Shown here in pieces: positions 41,811 through 54,780 of a stretch of 64,000 nt of DNA. The stretch covers positions 1,356,351,834 to 1,356,415,833 of the forward strand of contig CM066033.1 in assembly GCA_033557465.1 (NCBI GenBank). The letters are read 5' to 3'. How positions within the stretch are numbered: the stretch's first letter is position 1; every line of letters starts with the position of its first letter. The translations under genes and the position numbers were made by a program. Below the pieces are notes generated by a model. That model saw nothing but the letters and a program-made list of their open reading frames with translations, did no database searches and was not told the DNA's origin. This stretch comes from Ichthyophis bannanicus. Its lineage: Eukaryota > Chordata > Amphibia > Gymnophiona > Ichthyophiidae.

Positions 41811-43155
41811 TCAACCTCACAGCTGCCTTACCATACTCACAACTGCTGTTATAAACAATACACAAAAATGATTGCTGCAGAAAATATTGTTGCATTGTAT
41901 CTGATGATTCTGCAGTGGAATACATATATGTTGATACAAGAACTTCTGCTACTCACTCTGCATTGTCTCAAAGTGCAAAAGTGCTGCCCTTCGAAGCTCC
42001 TAATTATATTGCAAGGCAAAAAGAGAACGCAGAGCAGGCACAGTCAGGCTTTAAGTTGTATTCTTAGTTTTAAAGTCCTTCTTTACCCCCAGACAGTCTA
42101 TGGAAGTAATGCCAATGCCACCAGTGAAGCTGTGTTTATGTTTTTCTTTGCAGTGCTACTTCAACCACAACCAAACTCCTTTGCCTCTCTTAGAATCCTA
42201 AAACTCAGCAACATGCCTTCCCCAACCTCTGCAAATCTGAGCGAAAAATGCTTGTCTGCTTTTGTTCTGGCCATGTACCGTGTTGCAGCCCTGCCGTGAG
42301 ATTGTCAGCCATGAGATTTGCAGAAGTCAGGCAGGCATAGGTTTCTCTGGCTTCCTATCAAGCATTTGAAGCAGGATTGGCTGACGTGCCTTTTGCTGGT
42401 GGTTGGTGGTCACCCCTCGACCTCCTCCACCTCCCAGGTTGGCTCTAGTGATTCTAGGTGCATGTGACTCACAATGAAAATGAAATTCATGAATGACAAT
42501 TCCTGCAAATTTGCTGAGCATGCATGCTCAGTTAGTTGGTGCCTGGTGACCTGAAAATCACAAGGGGTTTTTTTGCACATACATATTAGGCAGGACCTCT
42601 GATGTAGTTTTTTATTTCTTTGTCTCCCTCTACAGATCTTATGCCGAAACACAGCTCTGCCTCATAGAACAACTCTTTATTTTAAATGTTATTTTGAACC
42701 ATCTTGATATGGAAATGTAGATGGTATATCAAATGCAATAAGTTAAATTAAATTCAAATATCAACAAATTCAATTAAAGTCCAAGAAGATGTGCAGAAAA
42801 GGAACTGGATTTAGCTAGTGCCTTTTCTCGGGAGTTCAAGGTGAGCTATGTTCAGATTCAGTAGGTATTTTCCTGTCCTGGGGGACTTTCAATCTAAGGA
42901 TCCAGTATTCAGTGACATTGGCTAGTGCTTCAAAGCGCATAACTGTCACCACTGAACTGTAACTTCAGATACTCAATGCCAGAGCCATATTCGCCCACCA
43001 GCATTAAATATGCAGGTCTGCCGCATGGCACGGAAGCTAACCAACAATGTCAATACTGGGCCACTGCCTGTTTAGCTCCTGTGAGTAAAGATAGGCCAGC
43101 TTTTCTCGCGGCTATCTTTACCCGTGAATCACTAACCAAGTAGTGGTTCAATATC
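41811..43155. other. Unassigned DNA with fossil repeat ends
   Basis: At 42620-42745 there is an old A/T-rich tail (GATATGGAAATGTAGATGG, ending AAATTAAATTCAAAT) typical of SINE or LINE 3' ends. At about 42905-43150 sequence between GATCCAGTATTCAGTG and GTTCAATATCAC may be a decayed MITE of the type at 62872-63233. The rest is unrecognised. No exon is apparent. Confidence 0.4.
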
Positions 43156-43560
43156 ACAGACACAGGTAAAAGATAGTCCCTGCTCATGAGAGTTTACAAT
43201 CTAGTCAAGAGAGACAACACAGTAGCTGTAGACATGGGATACGTCTAGGGGGAATGGTAAGGAAACACAAAGGAGATCAGGTGAGTCAAGATCCGAAAGC
43301 GGCAGCGAAGAGGTGAGTTTTCAGTCTGGATTTGAAAAGGGTCAGAGAAGGCACCTGACGTACAGACACAGGTAGTTTGTTCGAGACATAAGGAGCAGCA
43401 AGGTGAAAGGAGCACAGTCTGGAGTTAGCAGTAGAAGAGAAGGGCACAGATAGAAGTGAGCTCCCAAGGAGGGGTGTAGGGAGAGAGAAGAGAGGAAAGG
43501 TAGTGAGGAGTTGTAGAGAAGCTACATAGCATCGAGGCCTATAGTAGCAGAACCAGCAGA
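43156..43560. repeat. Old LINE 3'-UTR-like repeat
   Basis: GTCCCTGCTCATGAGAGTTTACAATCTAGTC, followed by GAGGTGAGTTTTCAGTCTGG and an R-rich stretch, resembles the 3' region of L2/L3-type LINEs of tetrapods. A related opening block (ACTACTACTACTGAGCATTTG) is at 55618-55680. It has no frame. Confidence 0.45.
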
Positions 43561-43599
43561 TATTCAGCAGTTCTAACCTCTAAGTCACATTTATACGGT

Positions 43600-43770
43600 T
43601 GACAGGCCTGTAAACCATGTAAATTCCTTTGAATATCGGGCCCTAAGTTTGTACTTGAGGCAATGGAGGGTTAAGTGACTTACCCAAGATCACAAGGACC
43701 AGAAGTGGGATTTGAATCCTGGCTTCCCTGGTTCTAGCCCACTGCTGTAACCATTAGGCTGATCCATCCA
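43600..43770 (-). mobile_element. tRNA-derived SINE (MIR-like)
   Basis: The plus strand reads GGCAATGGAGGGTTAAGTG, ACTTACCCAAGATCACAAGG, GTGGGATTTGAATCCTGGC (B-box complement) and CTGTAACCATTAGGCTGATCC (A-box complement). This is a CORE/V-type SINE head and body on the minus strand, diverged. Confidence 0.7.
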
Positions 43771-46185
43771 CTCATATTGGGTGCCACTAGGCAGATTAAA
43801 AAGAATTTGTAAGCACATCTTCAAATGTTGCGATATTACATCTTGTGAACTGCAGGAGGAAGGATGCAAGCCCTGAGACAAGCATTAGCAGTGAATCCGA
43901 GAGACTGTGATATTCTCCAACCTACCCTGAGGCACATTCCATCATGATATGAGCAGAATTAATGTCGTTGGAAACATTACCCGAAAAGCAACCCAACCTT
44001 GAGTTGTTTTAGGAAAAAGCCAAAGGGAGCTCCTCATTTATTAATGAATACTATAAGTGATTTTTTGGCTCTCTAGAGGTGAAAGAGTTTCAAGAAGTCC
44101 TGGAAATATAAAAAATGTTAGGGATGTACATCTATAATGCTCGTCTATGGTTGTTGCATGGAGGGAAGACCCTTGTGTAGCAACTTTTATACAATCAAAT
44201 AAAAATGCAAAATGCAGTGAGTTAAGAGCTTGTTAGCTATTCATCAGTGCCTGAATTAGTGAAAGACGTTTCCTGAGATAAGTTGTCATTAGTTTGGGAA
44301 ATCATGCTGACACTGACAGAAGTGCAGCTTTTATGCAACTTCAGCCTTTCTGTCTAACATAGCAGGTGCTGTATTACATTGTTGCCTTTTGTGCTCCGTG
44401 TTTATGCAAGAGAAGAGGCTGTGCATCCTTGGATAATAAGGAGAGCCACTATAAGCAGAACATATTCCCTCGTCTTTAATGGTGCAGATCATGCATAAAA
44501 ATAAAGCATGGTTACTCCAGCAAGAGCAACTGCTCATCTCCAGTGGGGGTGGGTGGGATATAGCTTAGGGAAGACCCTCAGGCCAATGAGAAGTAGCTTT
44601 TGTTAAACTGCTTCCACTGCCATGGTGTCAGGAGGTAGACGGGTGATGGAGAGTTGATGGGGGACAAGAGGTAGGTGGAGGGAGGGAAGAGGGAAGGAGA
44701 GATGCTACACTGGACGGAGGGAGGCTATGGCAGTAGTGGTGATGGTGCAGGCTAGAAGCAATGTGAAAATGGGTCCAAAGGCCAGTTTTGGCCTGCAATC
44801 CATAGTTTGGAGACCACTGCCATAATGGCTGTTTTTTAGAATATCCACATATGCATGAAATTTATTTGCATGAACTACCTCCATTGCCTGTAAATATGTC
44901 TAATGAAAAGAAGAGAGATCAGGGGATCCTTGAAGACCAAACTGAGGTGAAAGTAAATAGTCTGAAATTTTGTTGCTTTATAAATGCTGTTATTAATAAG
45001 CAGCATTTGTACATAGTGTTCACTATGTTCAATAGTAAGTACTAAATGACACATAGACATCCAAGTCAAATCCTGGATGCCAGGGTCATCTATATCACCA
45101 CCTGATTTTCTTAACATAAACATCCCCCTTAGAAAAAGCAAAACCCTAAATACAATATCAGCCATCCTAGATATGTTTCTAAAATTTGATACATCTGATG
45201 AAACAACCCAGCCCTTGCATTGTGATCCCTAGAGCCTAGCTGACCAGCCACTCTTGTGCCTCAGAGTGAAAGGGTCCATATCCCTGTCTCCCTGATGGAC
45301 ACTGTGCACAGCCTGCCTGATCCCATACATGGCCTTCTACATCTCCAGATGACACATTTGCACCCTATCACCAGCAGTTTTGGACGCAGCACATACTTTC
45401 TGCATGTGTTTGCTTTTCTGATTTGTATGCCCCTCCCACTTGTACTTAGCCCCAATACTCAGAGCTGTGCTAGCTGTTCAGCCCACTCCTAGTCATCCTT
45501 CTATTCTGGACTGGCCTGTTGCTACCTTCCTGTATGGGCACTAAGGGCACATTTCTTACCATCCACAGTGAATCCAAGGCCTATAAGTTCCCCGATATCA
45601 TGCATTCTATTTTCCAATTTGTGTGGAGACTGCATGCATGTGCTGGGCTATGCGCAAGCCCTGTGCGCTGGGCCATGCATTTGCTACTACCATGCTAGTG
45701 CCATGGCTGTGCATGCTGCCAGGGATGTGGGCAGCATGGGGGCAGAGAGTGGGCAGGGGATGGACGGGACCAACCCCCATACGTACAGGGCCGATTCTGG
45801 TGACGGCCCTGCACATCCAGGGACCGCCAATGGATGCCCTGTTTATTCCACCTCTGAAGTAGAATAAGCATGCGGCGCCCCTGCCCCCCCCCCCTTGATA
45901 CTGCTTTTCAGCCTCCCCCCCCCCCCCCGGAGCAACAGGAAGGCCAAGGTGGGTCCCCACTGCCTGATCGGGGTACTGACTGCCCCCATCGGGGTCAGAT
46001 GGCAGGGAATAGGGGTCCAGGCAGGCATCAGGCAGATAGTACCACTGGGAAGATGTCCCCATGGCTATGCTGGGGCAGCTGGGCCATCTCCCAGCACTTG
46101 ATCCTGAACCCGCATGACCATCTTGCTCCCGTGGTGCAGAATCAGGTACTGACAGCCCGAACATGCCCCATAATGAATCGGGCTC
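43771..46185. other. Unassigned DNA with C/G homopolymers
   Basis: No gene or clear transposon in most of this. Around 45785-46150 a GC-rich segment (GGGCCGATTCTGGTGACGG, C-runs at 45884-45894 and 45917-45930) resembles decayed hAT-MITE material like that at 40796-41127. The C-runs could form quadruplexes on the minus strand. Confidence 0.35.
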
Positions 46186-46500
46186 TACGTGCATAACCCT
46201 ATACTTTTCCACAATCAATTTCATCTGCCATTTGGATGCCCAGTCTCCCAGTTTGTCAAGGTCCACTTGCAATTTTTCACAATCCTCTTGCGATTTAACA
46301 ATCTTGAATAATTTTGTGTCATCTGCAAATTTGATCACCTTGCTCGTTGTGCCCATTTCCAAGTCATTTATGAATATGTTAAAAAGCAGCGGGCCCAGCA
46401 CAGATCACTGGGGTACTCCACTATTCACCTTTCTACATTGAGAAAATTGGCCATTTAGCCTCCGCTTTCTGTCATTTAACCAGTTCCCCATCCACAATAG
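46186..46500 (-). pseudogene. CR1 reverse transcriptase fragment
   Basis: The minus strand reads LGPLLFNIFINDLEMGTTSK, VIKFADDTKLFKIVKSQED and DKLGDWASKWQMKL. This is the polymerase from just before to just after its FADD catalytic motif, as in 16140-16320. Both aspartates survive. The fragment is bounded by unrelated DNA and by the start of E3 at 46570. Confidence 0.85.
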
Positions 46501-46764
46501 CAGAATGACATACCAGCAGTCTAACACTAGTGCTCCCATAGGAAAACTAGTGCGAGGAGTAAGTCTAAGGGGTATGTTTACTAAATCGCGTTAGTGCAGT
46601 TCGCGTTAGGAGCCGCGGTAGTGAAAGAAACCCCAAATAAGGACATGGGCGGTACATCGTTACCACTACCGCGCGTTAGAAAAATTAACGAGCGTTACCG
46701 GGCGCCGTGCCACGTTACTGCGCGTTAATCGTAAGAAGACGTACAGACACAAAGCACTGAAACA

Positions 46765-46832
46765 GAGCTGTAGCACAATGGTTACGGTACTGACCTCTGT
46801 TACAGGCAGCATGGGTTCGAGCCCCCAGTGTG
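46765..46832 (+). other. tRNA-like module in E3
   Basis: GAGCTGTAGCACAATGGTTAC (A-box TAGCACAATGG) and ATGGGTTCGAGCCCCCAG (B-box GGTTCGAGCCC) match polymerase III box consensus better than any other module here. It lies about 200 bases inside the terminus, in the position of the minus-oriented modules of E1. Confidence 0.65.
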
Positions 46833-48960
46833 CCTAACGCAAAAGGCTGTCTCAGGCATCATCCTGTACATTACAGAAGGAAAGAGGAGGCATGTTTTTC
46901 GTTACGCTGAGTATTGGTGTCAGAAAAACACCCTCGGAGTGTGCCTAGCCACGTATGTTGGTGCGTGCATTGGTAAGTGCGTAGCCGCGCGCGTACATTC
47001 GTGCGTGGGTACGTGTGTTTTTACCAGTGTGGGCATCTTATATTACAGACTTTGTAGGGTGTCCTGCACCTATGCATTATGCTAACAGATGTACGTGTGA
47101 TGGCCTATGGTTTAGCAGAGCCTGTGAGCAGGTGCTGGTGTTTCACAGGGTTGGATTGGGCCAGTCACACCCATGATGCACTGCACATGCAAATCAGCTG
47201 TCCACACATACACACCATGGGGAATACACCCCCACAGCACCTCGGCCTGATAGGGGGTACCGACCGTGTGTTGTACTGGCACAGAGTAGCTACACACCGT
47301 CACATTGTGCGGGTACTGTGCTCACCCTGAGGGTGCAGTGAGGCGCCCAGCACTAGGTCCACAGCACCGTCCCTGGCTGAAAGAGGCCATGGTGCAGGTC
47401 CACAGCAGTGTTATAGTGTGAGAGGTAGTTTCTGCAGAAACACCTTGGACATCTCTGTCTGTATCAGTCAGGTGTAGCCCCCTTGGACCCATGCACCACC
47501 ACCACCACCCCCTCCCCCAGGGGCAGCAAACAGGGTCTCCTATCAAAAGATACAACATCTACCTCCCTGCAAGGTGGACGTAGAGGGGGAACATCAACCC
47601 CGGTCCTGCTGAGGGACACACACCCCACAGAGCAGTCAATGCAGCTCTGTACACATCCAGAACACAATAGCAGACAGACATTAGGCCTAGATATGGCATG
47701 CTGCACCCCACCACTATCTGATATTCCCCTGGTGCAAGCCATCAGCCACTGCACCCTGCAAGCCAATCCATCACAACACATACCAGCTGCAAATAGTCTG
47801 CTAGTGCCCAGTGGAGATGCCTGCACCCAGAACTGGGATGTCAGCATACACAGTTAAATCAGTGACAGGGCCCCAAAAGGCAACCCATATATATCACATG
47901 AGAGAAATACTAGATAGCACTATGGGGGTGCCTAGCCATGCTGTGGTCACTGCACAGTCAGGGTGAGAGTGATCTCTCAGCAGCACATACTGAGGTCACC
48001 CTGTCTGTGTAGGTGGTGGCCGGCCACTACAATGTGCCTGTCACTGCCCTATGCCCTGTGCAGATGGGCCCTGGCCAGGCCAACCTGTCCGGCCTCTACC
48101 CATGGTACCTTGCTCCTCATTATGCACATTGGCAGCCCAATTCTGGCAACATTGCTGGCATTGTGGCCTGTGGAAGGTGTTTGCAGCCACCACACACTGG
48201 ATAGACAGACAACCACCCCCACACCGATGTCAGCATTGTGCTACTATAGAGGTGGTCAGCAGCCATACACACCACACCAGTCCTGGGCATAGTACAGGCA
48301 TGGATATGGTACACAAGACTGTTGGGGGGTCACTCCCCAGGGTGGTGAACACTGTCAGAGACCAGACCTGCAGCACACACCGCAGACATCAGAATGATTG
48401 TTATGGTGGAGCTCAATGAGCAAAATGTGCTTAACAGAGGAATTGATATCTGCCAGTTCTCATAGCAAACGTTTGATAGCTGTGTACCATATACCCAGGT
48501 GTAGGGTGGCATTGCTAAGGTATGCAACTGCTAGTATTGGGAGATACAGGCAGGACCCAATTTCTTGCCTCTCCAGGTGGCACTGGCCAATGGGGCCTGT
48601 GGGTGGGTGTGTGGCCCTGTTGGCTGCTGCTTTACGGCAGAGTTCCCCAACTCCAGTCCTGGTGTTCCAAACACTGTTCGGGTTTTCATGCTGTCCCTCA
48701 TAAATATGCATGAGCTACATCTGCATAACATGGGGGTGGTGCATAGCTATACAGCACAGGCATCTTTATTGGAGGCAGCATGAAACCGGAATGTTGTGGG
48801 GCCCTCCAGGACTACATTTGCGAAACTCTGCTTTACGGTAATGTGCCTGTTTCTGGTGTGGTAAAATATAGGCCATGTGTATGTTCTCTGCAATAAAGGT
48901 GTGTCTTTACTATCAATGTTTAGTGGTGGGTAAAGCTATGGGGACTGGGTTGGCAGGACC

Positions 48961-49035
48961 CCCAGCTGGGATTTGAACCTGTGACCCTCTGGTTTTACAG
49001 ACACTGGCTGTGTCTGTTGCACCACACTGTAGCCA
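48961..49035 (-). other. tRNA-like module in E3, second
   Basis: The plus strand has GCTGGGATTTGAACCTGTGACC and TGTTGCACCACAC, complements of a B-box and the GTGGTGCA start. Counterpart of E1's module at 2007-2074. Confidence 0.5.
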
Positions 49036-49129
49036 CAGAGACAGTGCAGTCCCTGGAGTTAGTTAAACCGGCCTGACAAGTCAGAAACCCTGCTCTGCAA
49101 CAGGTTTATTGTGACCTCATTTACCTTGT

Positions 49130-49465
49130 ATGCAGACAACGGTGCACATAAACCTCAGAGAATATCTCACAAAAGGGGCACACACCCATAACCAAGCTGG
49201 GCAACAATGATATCATTGGGAAACATTACACAACACTCCCAGGACAATCCATTACAATGAAATGATATTTAAAAGGGTCTGTGACGCGTAGACCCTTCCA
49301 CACATCATTTCTTTTTTATTTGGTGCTTTCCAGGCAGTGTTGTTCCTTGTTGCCCATTGCTATCACTGTTGCCAAGCTGTATTATGCTTTTTAAAATGTT
49401 TCCTGTGGTCATTTTTAACGTTTTATGTGCTATTTTGTTCAGTGCACATGTATCACACTGCTCAC
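49130..49465. repeat. Large hairpin within E3
   Basis: The arms meet near 49283 (GGGTCTGTGACGCGTAGACCC) and extend through CACTCCCAGGACAATCC versus its partner and through GATATCATTGGGAAAC versus CATTGCTATCAC. Homologous to the hairpins of E1, E2 and E4. Confidence 0.7.
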
Positions 49466-49819
49466 GTTTTGTGTGTTTCCCCGGTTTTGCTGTACATTGC
49501 TGACGGAAATGGTTTCTCTTCCCTTTAAAAGCCTTTAACGGCAGGTTTTCATTCGCGTTGGAATTGAGCTCATAATTACAGCGCGTTAGTGAGGGGGAGC
49601 CTCTCCACGCCCCCTCTCCGCCCATTGACCCCTTCTCTCCGCCCACTCTCCACCTTCTGCGCTGTTTTAACGCGCCGTGGGGCTTTACGATCGTTAAGCG
49701 CGGTTTCCGCGCGTAGTACGACGTTACCGGTCGTTGGCGCGTGTTTACGCGCGTTACACTGCACTTACGGTCGTTAACGTCATACTACGCGCGTTACTCA
49801 CGTTTAGTAAACATACCCC

Positions 49820-50778
49820 TAAATGTCATTCACAAATAAATAAAGCAAAAATTAACCCTTCTAACATGTGCTGCTGCACCTGCTGTTTCAGTTTCCTACA
49901 GTTCTGTGTGTGTGTGCAGACTGGTGCTAGTGATCAACGCAGAGTTTATTGCATTATCGCTCTTCCTTGAATGTGTAAGTGTGCACATAGATGAATGAAG
50001 GGCCGTATGGCTGTGCATTTGCATTACTGGATGCGTCGACTGTTATAGCAGAAGAAAGCATGTTATGTGATGTTTGTCTACACTGCTAGCTTGCCTGTAT
50101 AATTTAAGCTGACTGCTAATGTTATGTTTGTTTTTTCCAACCATAACAGTGGCATTCTATGAGGTAACAAAGGGGCAATGTAGCGCTCCAAGGATATATC
50201 TGTCACTATAAAGTGGGTTTCATAATAGTATGTGCGTGAAGAAACATTTTACAATGGGATGTCCAAGTGCAATCTGGGATGTCAAAACCAGAATGTCCGA
50301 AACAAGAGCAGACATGTGCAAGGTCAGGCATGATAGCAGAAACGTGGACATACCCGATATGGATGTCTATAGAGACATTCCCAGAATAGCACCTCAGCCC
50401 ATGGATGCCTAATAGCATAATGATTAAAGCAGTGGGTTAGCAGCAGGGTTTAAACACCACATGGGAGTTTGTGGTCTTAAATTACTCACTTAACGCTCCA
50501 TTTCTCTACACTTTCTGGATGTTTTAAGGCCAAAACAAGCACTTTCCTGATGCCTACTCGTACCTGCAGCAAGTCTAAACTTAGACATACCTACAGATGT
50601 CTTTGTTGTTCCTAAAATCAAATGGAGAGGTGTGGGTCAATTGCATCTCCCCGGACACATCTCCACCATGCCCCCTTGCCTACTTGGACATTCCTGCACT
50701 GGAGACATCTTCTTCAGAGATGTCTCTGTGATTTCAATATCCATGTGCACATCTTCCGACGTCCTCAATCACGACTAA
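49820..50778. other. Spacer with a degenerate SINE
   Basis: At 50405-50520, TAGCATAATGATTAAAGC and CAGCAGGGTTTAAACACC look like the A- and B-boxes of an old plus-strand tRNA-derived SINE, followed by ACTCACTTAACGCTCC. The remainder is unrecognised. Confidence 0.4.
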
Positions 50779-51192
50779 GGGGCATGTTTACTAAAAACCG
50801 CTAATTTGCGCGCCGCAAAATAGCGCACTAAAAGCGGTACTTAAGAGCGCTTAAATGCCCCACAATCGTGCGTGTCACCCCCGCACAGGTGCGCGGCACA
50901 ATAACAGGCCCCGCACAAGTACGGGCCCGCAAATGTCCGATAGAGGCGTGGAACGGCTAACGGAGGGCGGAGGAAGGTTCCTGAGGGGCGGAGAGACGGG
51001 TTTAATGGGCGGGGAAGGGGAAGGGGAGGGGAGAGGCTCCCCGCACATTATCGGGGCCGAATCCCAAAGCAAAACTACCGCGAGTGAAACACTCGCGGTA
51101 GAGGGCATTTAAAGGGAAGAGAAACCATTTATGTCAGCAATGTACAGCAAAATCGGGGAAACCTGCAAAACGTGAGCAGTGTGATACATGTG

Positions 51193-51505
51193 CACAGCAC
51201 AAAAGTGAAAATAAAAATAGAAAGTGACCACAACAAAAATATCACAAATAGTAATGCAGCTGGGGAACAGTTATAGTAATGGGCAAATATAGAAAACACA
51301 CCCAGGAAAGCTCCAGAAAGAAGAAATGAATATTGGAAGGGTCTACGGAGCGGAGACTCATCCAAAACAAATGTCCTTTTTGGAGCTTTCCTGGGAGTGT
51401 TTGCTATGGTTGCCCATTAATATCACTTTTGCCCAGCGTGGTGATATATTGTCCCCCAGTGTCTGTGGTCATTTCCGGGGTTTATGTGCACGTTTGTCAC
51501 CAGAC
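51193..51505. repeat. Large hairpin within E4
   Basis: Centred near 51350 (GGGTCTACGGAGCGGAGAC). The arms contain CACACCCAGGAAAGCTCC and GGAGCTTTCCTGGGAGTG, the best-preserved pairing among the copies. Confidence 0.7.
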
Positions 51506-54061
51506 AGAGTGCATGTGCCCACAGTAAAAATGCGTAGAGCAGGGTTTGTGACTCCATCCTGCCAGGTATACTACCTCCAGGGGCTGCATTGTCTCTGTGG
51601 CCATAGTGTGGTGCAGCGGACAGAGCCAGTACTTCAAGGGTCAGAGGTTCAAATCCCAGCTGGGGCACATGCCAGCCCAGCCCCTATATTTTACCCACCA
51701 CTAAACAAAGATAGCGCAGACACCCCTGTATTGCAGGGAACATAAGCATGGGGAAAACACCCATATTTTACACAACACTGAAAAAACACAACAACAATGG
51801 GCATTACCTACAGCCAAATCCCCCAAATGCAGTCCCGTACTGCCACATTGCAATCTGGTCATCTGCTGTTTCTGAGAGAAGCTCATGCCAGCATGTTGGC
51901 GGACGAGTACATTTGGTGCAGGGGGCAGTGGCTGCTAGCCACAGAAGACAGAGGCCTAGCCATGTGCAGGCTGGCACAGTCCACTGCAACAGACAGGCCC
52001 TGCCGGATCCACAGTCATGGACGTTCCAGGGAAACCAGCCAATCTGTGGCTACACGGTGGTGCAGTGCACACAGACAGTGCATGCAAGAACAGAAGGTCA
52101 CAGGTTCAAAGCCCAGCTGGGGCTTCCACCAATCCTAGCCACATATTTTTCCCACACCTACACAGTGATAGTAAGGACACACCTTTCGTGTCGAGGACAT
52201 ATGCAATGGTAATACGTCTATCTTTTACCCCACTGAGCACAGACACCATGAAAAGGGGCAGTACCTAGAGCAGACTCTCCCAAATGCATTCCTGGTGTGC
52301 CACACACCAGTCAGGTTCCATGCTGCCACTCATACAAATGCCTGTGCTGTATATCTATGCACCACCCCCATGGCATGTAGATATAGCTCATGCATATTCA
52401 TGAGGGACAGCAGGAAAACACGAACAGTGTGATGCAGACCTGGACTGGGGTTGGGAATCTCTGCCGTAAAGCAGCAGCCAACAGGGGCAGACACACCCAC
52501 ACCCACACCCACAGGCCCCATTGGCCAATGTCTCCTGGAGAGGCAGAACAGTGGACCCTGCGTGCATCTCCCAATACTAGCACCTGCATACCTTAGCAAT
52601 GTCACCCTACACCTGAGGTATATGGTACACAGCTCTGAGACGTTTGCTAGGAGTACTGGCAGATAGATATCCATACATTACGCACATACTGCTAGTTGAC
52701 CCCATCAGGACAATCTGTTAGGTGTTTGCGGGGCGTGCTCCAGGACTGGCCTCTGACGGTGTTTACCACCCTGGGGAGTGACCCCCAGCAGTACTGCGTA
52801 CCATATCCATGCCTTGCCGTGCCTAGGACAGGTTTGGTGGCCAAGGCTAATTACCTCCTCAATAGTAGCACCATGCTGGCATAGGTGTGGAAGTGTGTGT
52901 CTGTCTATACAGTGGGTGCTGGCTGCAAGCCCCTTCCACAGCCCACACTGCCAGCACTGTTGCCAGTATTGGCCTGCTAATGTGCATAATGAGTAGCAAG
53001 GGACCATGGATATATCTCAGACAGGGTGGGCTGACCAGGATGCAGCTGCACAGGGCATAGGGCACTGGCAGGGACATGGTAGTGCCCGGCCACCACCTAC
53101 ACAGACAGGGGGACCTCTGTATGTGCTGCTGGGGGATCACTCTCACCCTGAGTGTGCAGTGATGGCAGCATGGTTAGGCACACCCATAGTGCTGTATTGT
53201 GTTTCTCTCATGTGATATATATGGGTTTCCTGTTGGGGTCTTTTCACTGACTTATCTGCTTGTGTGTGCTGCCACCCCAGTTGTGGGTGCATGCATTTCC
53301 ATCAGGACCAACCAGCAGACTGAGCACAGATGGTATGTGTCTTGATGGAGTGCCTTGCAGGGTGCAGTGGCTGATGGCTTGCTGCAGGAGAATATCAGAT
53401 AGTGGTGGGGTGCATCTATGAATATTCAGGCCTAATGTCTCTCTGATATTGTGTTATGGATGTGTGGTGGTGGGGGGGGGGGGGTGGTGGTCTACTTTCC
53501 CCAGCAGGACTGGGGTTGATGGTTGACTCTTCTGCTGAGGAGGAGGAAGAAAGGATAGTATGGGGATCTATTGGTGGGAGACCCTGTTTTATCCACCAGG
53601 GGGTGGGTGTTCCACTAACTATGGCAGACAGCGATCTCCAAGATGTGTATGCAGCACCTACCTATTTCACAGGTTATTGCTGCTTTGGAGCTCTGGCATG
53701 GCCGCATTCAGCTATGCAAGGTGTTGTGCACCTGGTCCTGGGCGCATCATCACACACTCAGGGTGGGCATAGTAACCGCACAATGTGATGGTGTTTAGCT
53801 ACTCTTTGCCATTTGTCCACCCACTCAGGACACCCTACCAGGCCGAGGTGCTGTGTGGGTGCACAAGGACACCTCCCCCTACCAGGCCGGGTAGCTTTAG
53901 GGGTGCAGTTCCCATCTTGTGTGCATCTGTGGACAGCTGATTTGCATGTGCAGTGCATCATGGGTACGGGTGGCCTAACCCTATCCTGTTTACACAAGCA
54001 GACTGTCTGTGATGTGACGTGCAGGCTATCTGCAGCCAGGCAGGAGCTTGCTTACAGCTAT

Positions 54062-54122
54062 AGAGGTGTAGCCCAATGGTTACGCCACTGCCTGTGCAGC
54101 CAGAGGTCATGGGTTCATGCCC
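54062..54122 (+). other. tRNA-like module in E4
   Basis: GAGGTGTAGCCCAATGGTTAC and CATGGGTTCATGCCC are A-box and degenerate B-box sequences at tRNA-like spacing. Counterpart of 4423-4486 in E1. Confidence 0.55.
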
Positions 54123-54649
54123 ACAGTGGGGTTCTGTGATAGGGTTTACCAAAGCATTTTTTAAAGCTAGATCTAAAGCTTTAGCATTTACTGTACATAT
54201 GTTGATGCCTGCAATAACACCCTCAGCGTACTGTACCCATAAGGTGCCTCTGAGGGTGCTTTATTGGGCGCCCTATAGGGCACTTTATGGTTGGCATCCA
54301 TATAGGGTGCACTATACATTATCCTGTGTCGCAACATACATGCTGCCCTATAGGGGACATTCTAGGGTGCCTTGGCGGATGGTGCACTGTAACATGTGCC
54401 TTATGGTCCGCCTTATGTTAACATGCTGTGAGAGTGCATTTGCTAGTAGTTATCACAAAATAGAATTAAAAAGCCTCCTAAAGCACTCCACAACATAAAA
54501 TATACTGCCTCAGCTAGCCTTTTTCAATGGGCATTGAACCCCTGGTCCCTGAACCCCTGGTCCCTGCACCATTGGTCAGTGTCTTAACCATTGTGCTGTG
54601 GCTGTGTTCCTTTGCTTTAGTATCAGCGTGCCGCCTTGTGGCCATCAGC

Positions 54650-54780
54650 GCGCCGCATCCTGCTGCCCACAATGAACAGTGCGCCGCATCCTGCTGCCCA
54701 CAATGAACAGTGCGCCGCCTTATGCCGCCCCAAAATGAACAGTGCGCCGCCTTATGCCGCCCCAAAATGAACAGTGTGCC
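54650..54780. repeat. 31-base tandem repeat in E4
   Basis: About four units starting GCGCCGCATCC or GCGCCGCCTTA at 54650, 54681, 54712 and 54744, each ending AATGAACAGT. Two unit types alternate in pairs, so the array grew by local duplication. Confidence 0.8.

Larger units (their letters stand above)
46570..49819 (-). mobile_element. TAA-TIR element copy E3 (Harbinger-like, non-autonomous)
   Basis: TAA at 46567-46569 and TAA at 49820-49822 flank termini GGGGTATGTTTACTAAATC and its complement ending ACATACCCC. The body runs opposite to E1: 205-bp module at ~48625-48840, tRNA-like module at 48961-49035 (minus), hairpin centred ~49283. Subterminal regions differ from E1, being rich in GCGTTA and CGCGCGTTA motifs (46590-46730, 49660-49800), which suggests a subfamily. 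It carries a tRNA-like module near its left end (46765-46832). No transposase frame. Confidence 0.87.

Noticed and set aside
45607..46401. 264-codon minus-strand frame as a protein gene
   Set aside because: Only its first ~75 codons are meaningful, a CR1 polymerase fragment; the rest is glycine/proline-rich translation of GC-rich DNA.
53456..53788. Glycine-rich 110-codon frame in E4
   Set aside because: Created by a G homopolymer private to this copy.
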